DNA from: an uncultured Actinomycetes bacterium
Lineage (GTDB): Bacteria > Actinomycetota > Actinomycetes > Nanopelagicales > Nanopelagicaceae
Reading direction: 5' to 3'
Length of the DNA: 5,660 bases
NCBI GenBank assembly: GCA_903892335.1
Contig: CAITID010000104.1
Span: forward strand, 1-5,660
This document shows positions 5,021 to 5,660 of the stretch, piece by piece. Made by a program: the position numbers and the translations under genes. Position 1 is the first letter of the stretch; each line of letters begins with the position of its first letter. The notes beneath the pieces are model-generated. The model searched no databases. It had not been told where the DNA came from and saw only the letters and a program-made list of their open reading frames with translations.

Positions 5021-5660
5021 TTAGCGAGATCTAACGTGGACATTTTGCAGCAAACCAATTCCAATTAAATTAGCAAACATCGAAGATCCACCGTATGAGA
5101 GAAATGGCAGTGGCACACCAGTCATCGGCATTAAGCCCATAGTCATGCCAATATTTTCAAATGTTTGAAAGGCAAACCAAGCAATCACACCAACGCAAAC
5201 CAATCGACCAAATAAGTCAGTTGTGCGTCTGGCAATAATAAATGCTCTAGTAAATATCACGCTATAGAGCATTAAAATAATGGAGCAGCCAAGGAAGCCT
5301 AACGTCTCACCAGCTACCGTAAAGATAAAGTCAGTTTGTTGCTCTGGTACAAATCTGCCATTGGTTTGTGGTCCATCAAATAAACCTTTACCGAAAAAGC
5401 CACCGGAGCCAATTGTGATTCTGGCTTGGCGTAATTGATAACCACTTAACTGCGGATCAGCTGCTGGATCAACAAAGGATTGCAAACGTTTTACTTGATA
5501 CTCACTTACAACTCCGGTTTGAACCGCCACAAAACCACCAGCAACTGCCAACATTAATAATCCAACTACCCAACGAACTGGCGCACCTGAGGCACCAATC
5601 ATGGCAACAACAGCTGCGCAAATAATTAAAACCGTACCTAAATCGGGTTGCAACAGAATA
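5021..5660 (-). CDS. rodA: RodA, SEDS-family peptidoglycan glycosyltransferase, C-terminal part (5' end outside window)
   Basis: RodA polymerises lipid II into glycan strands for cell elongation, working with a class B penicillin-binding protein in the plasma membrane. The frame is open to the right edge, giving 212 residues ending at a TAA at 5021-5023. The TTG at 5651-5653 encodes an internal Leu in ILLQPDLGT and is not a start. Seen: LLQPDLGT, then SGYQLRQARITIGSGGFFGKGL, FVPEQQTDFIFTVAGE and VPLPFLSYGGSSMFANLIGIGLL. The Asp of QTDFIF (codon 5330-5332) matches E. coli RodA D262, required for polymerase activity. About five hydrophobic membrane segments are visible. Assigned to RodA over FtsW from the GSGGFFGKGL...PEQQTDFIF pattern and from the position before rne, where actinobacterial mre-pbp2-rodA clusters end. 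FtsW remains a minor alternative. Confidence 0.93.
   Translation of the reverse strand, partial: ILLQPDLGTVLIICAAVVAMIGASGAPVRWVVGLLMLAVAGGFVAVQTGVVSEYQVKRLQSFVDPAADPQLSGYQLRQARITIGSGGFFGKGLFDGPQTNGRFVPEQQTDFIFTVAGETLGFLGCSIILMLYSVIFTRAFIIARRTTDLFGRLVCVGVIAWFAFQTFENIGMTMGLMPMTGVPLPFLSYGGSSMFANLIGIGLLQNVHVRSR

Noticed and set aside
5651..5653. TTG as the start of a 210-residue RodA
   Set aside because: It encodes Leu in the conserved LLQPDLGT motif and the frame stays open to the window edge. The gene is cut by the edge.

Overview
The window reads as a compact, AT-leaning actinobacterial chromosome segment. Three things point to Actinobacteria. The RNase E/G has the catalytic core flanked by long Arg/Lys- and Asp-rich tails on both sides. 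Obg carries an OCT domain plus an acidic C-terminal extension. The gene order rodA - rne - rplU - rpmA - obg, all on the minus strand, is the usual order in that phylum. Base composition is clearly below 50% G+C by eye and spacers are short, which fits a streamlined low-GC lineage such as the freshwater acI/Nanopelagicales group. That lineage call is an inference and has not been tested.

Layout from left to right. Positions 2-418 (+) hold the 3' end of a beta-lactamase-fold serine hydrolase that enters from the left edge. Its stop codon overlaps the stop codon of the convergent obg (415-1884, minus). Next come an intrinsic terminator with a possible competing antiterminator (1917-1973), rpmA for L27 (1974-2228, minus) and rplU for L21 (2245-2553, minus). 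A well-formed rplU promoter and short leader lie at 2554-2662. The long ribonuclease E/G gene rne occupies 2663-4798 (minus), preceded by a 222-base leader region at 4799-5020. The right edge cuts the 3' part of rodA (5021-5660, minus).

Functionally this is a housekeeping block: cell-wall elongation (RodA), RNA decay and processing (RNase E/G), large-subunit proteins (L21, L27) and a large-subunit assembly GTPase (Obg). All coding genes are recognisable, and no new protein system, mobile element, CRISPR array or RNA gene is visible. What deserves attention is regulatory. A terminator sits between rpmA and obg, and a mutually exclusive 8-bp pairing has its upstream arm starting on the base after the rpmA stop codon. 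The rne leader contains a perfect 7-bp hairpin and a run of CTTAA elements spaced about one helical turn apart.
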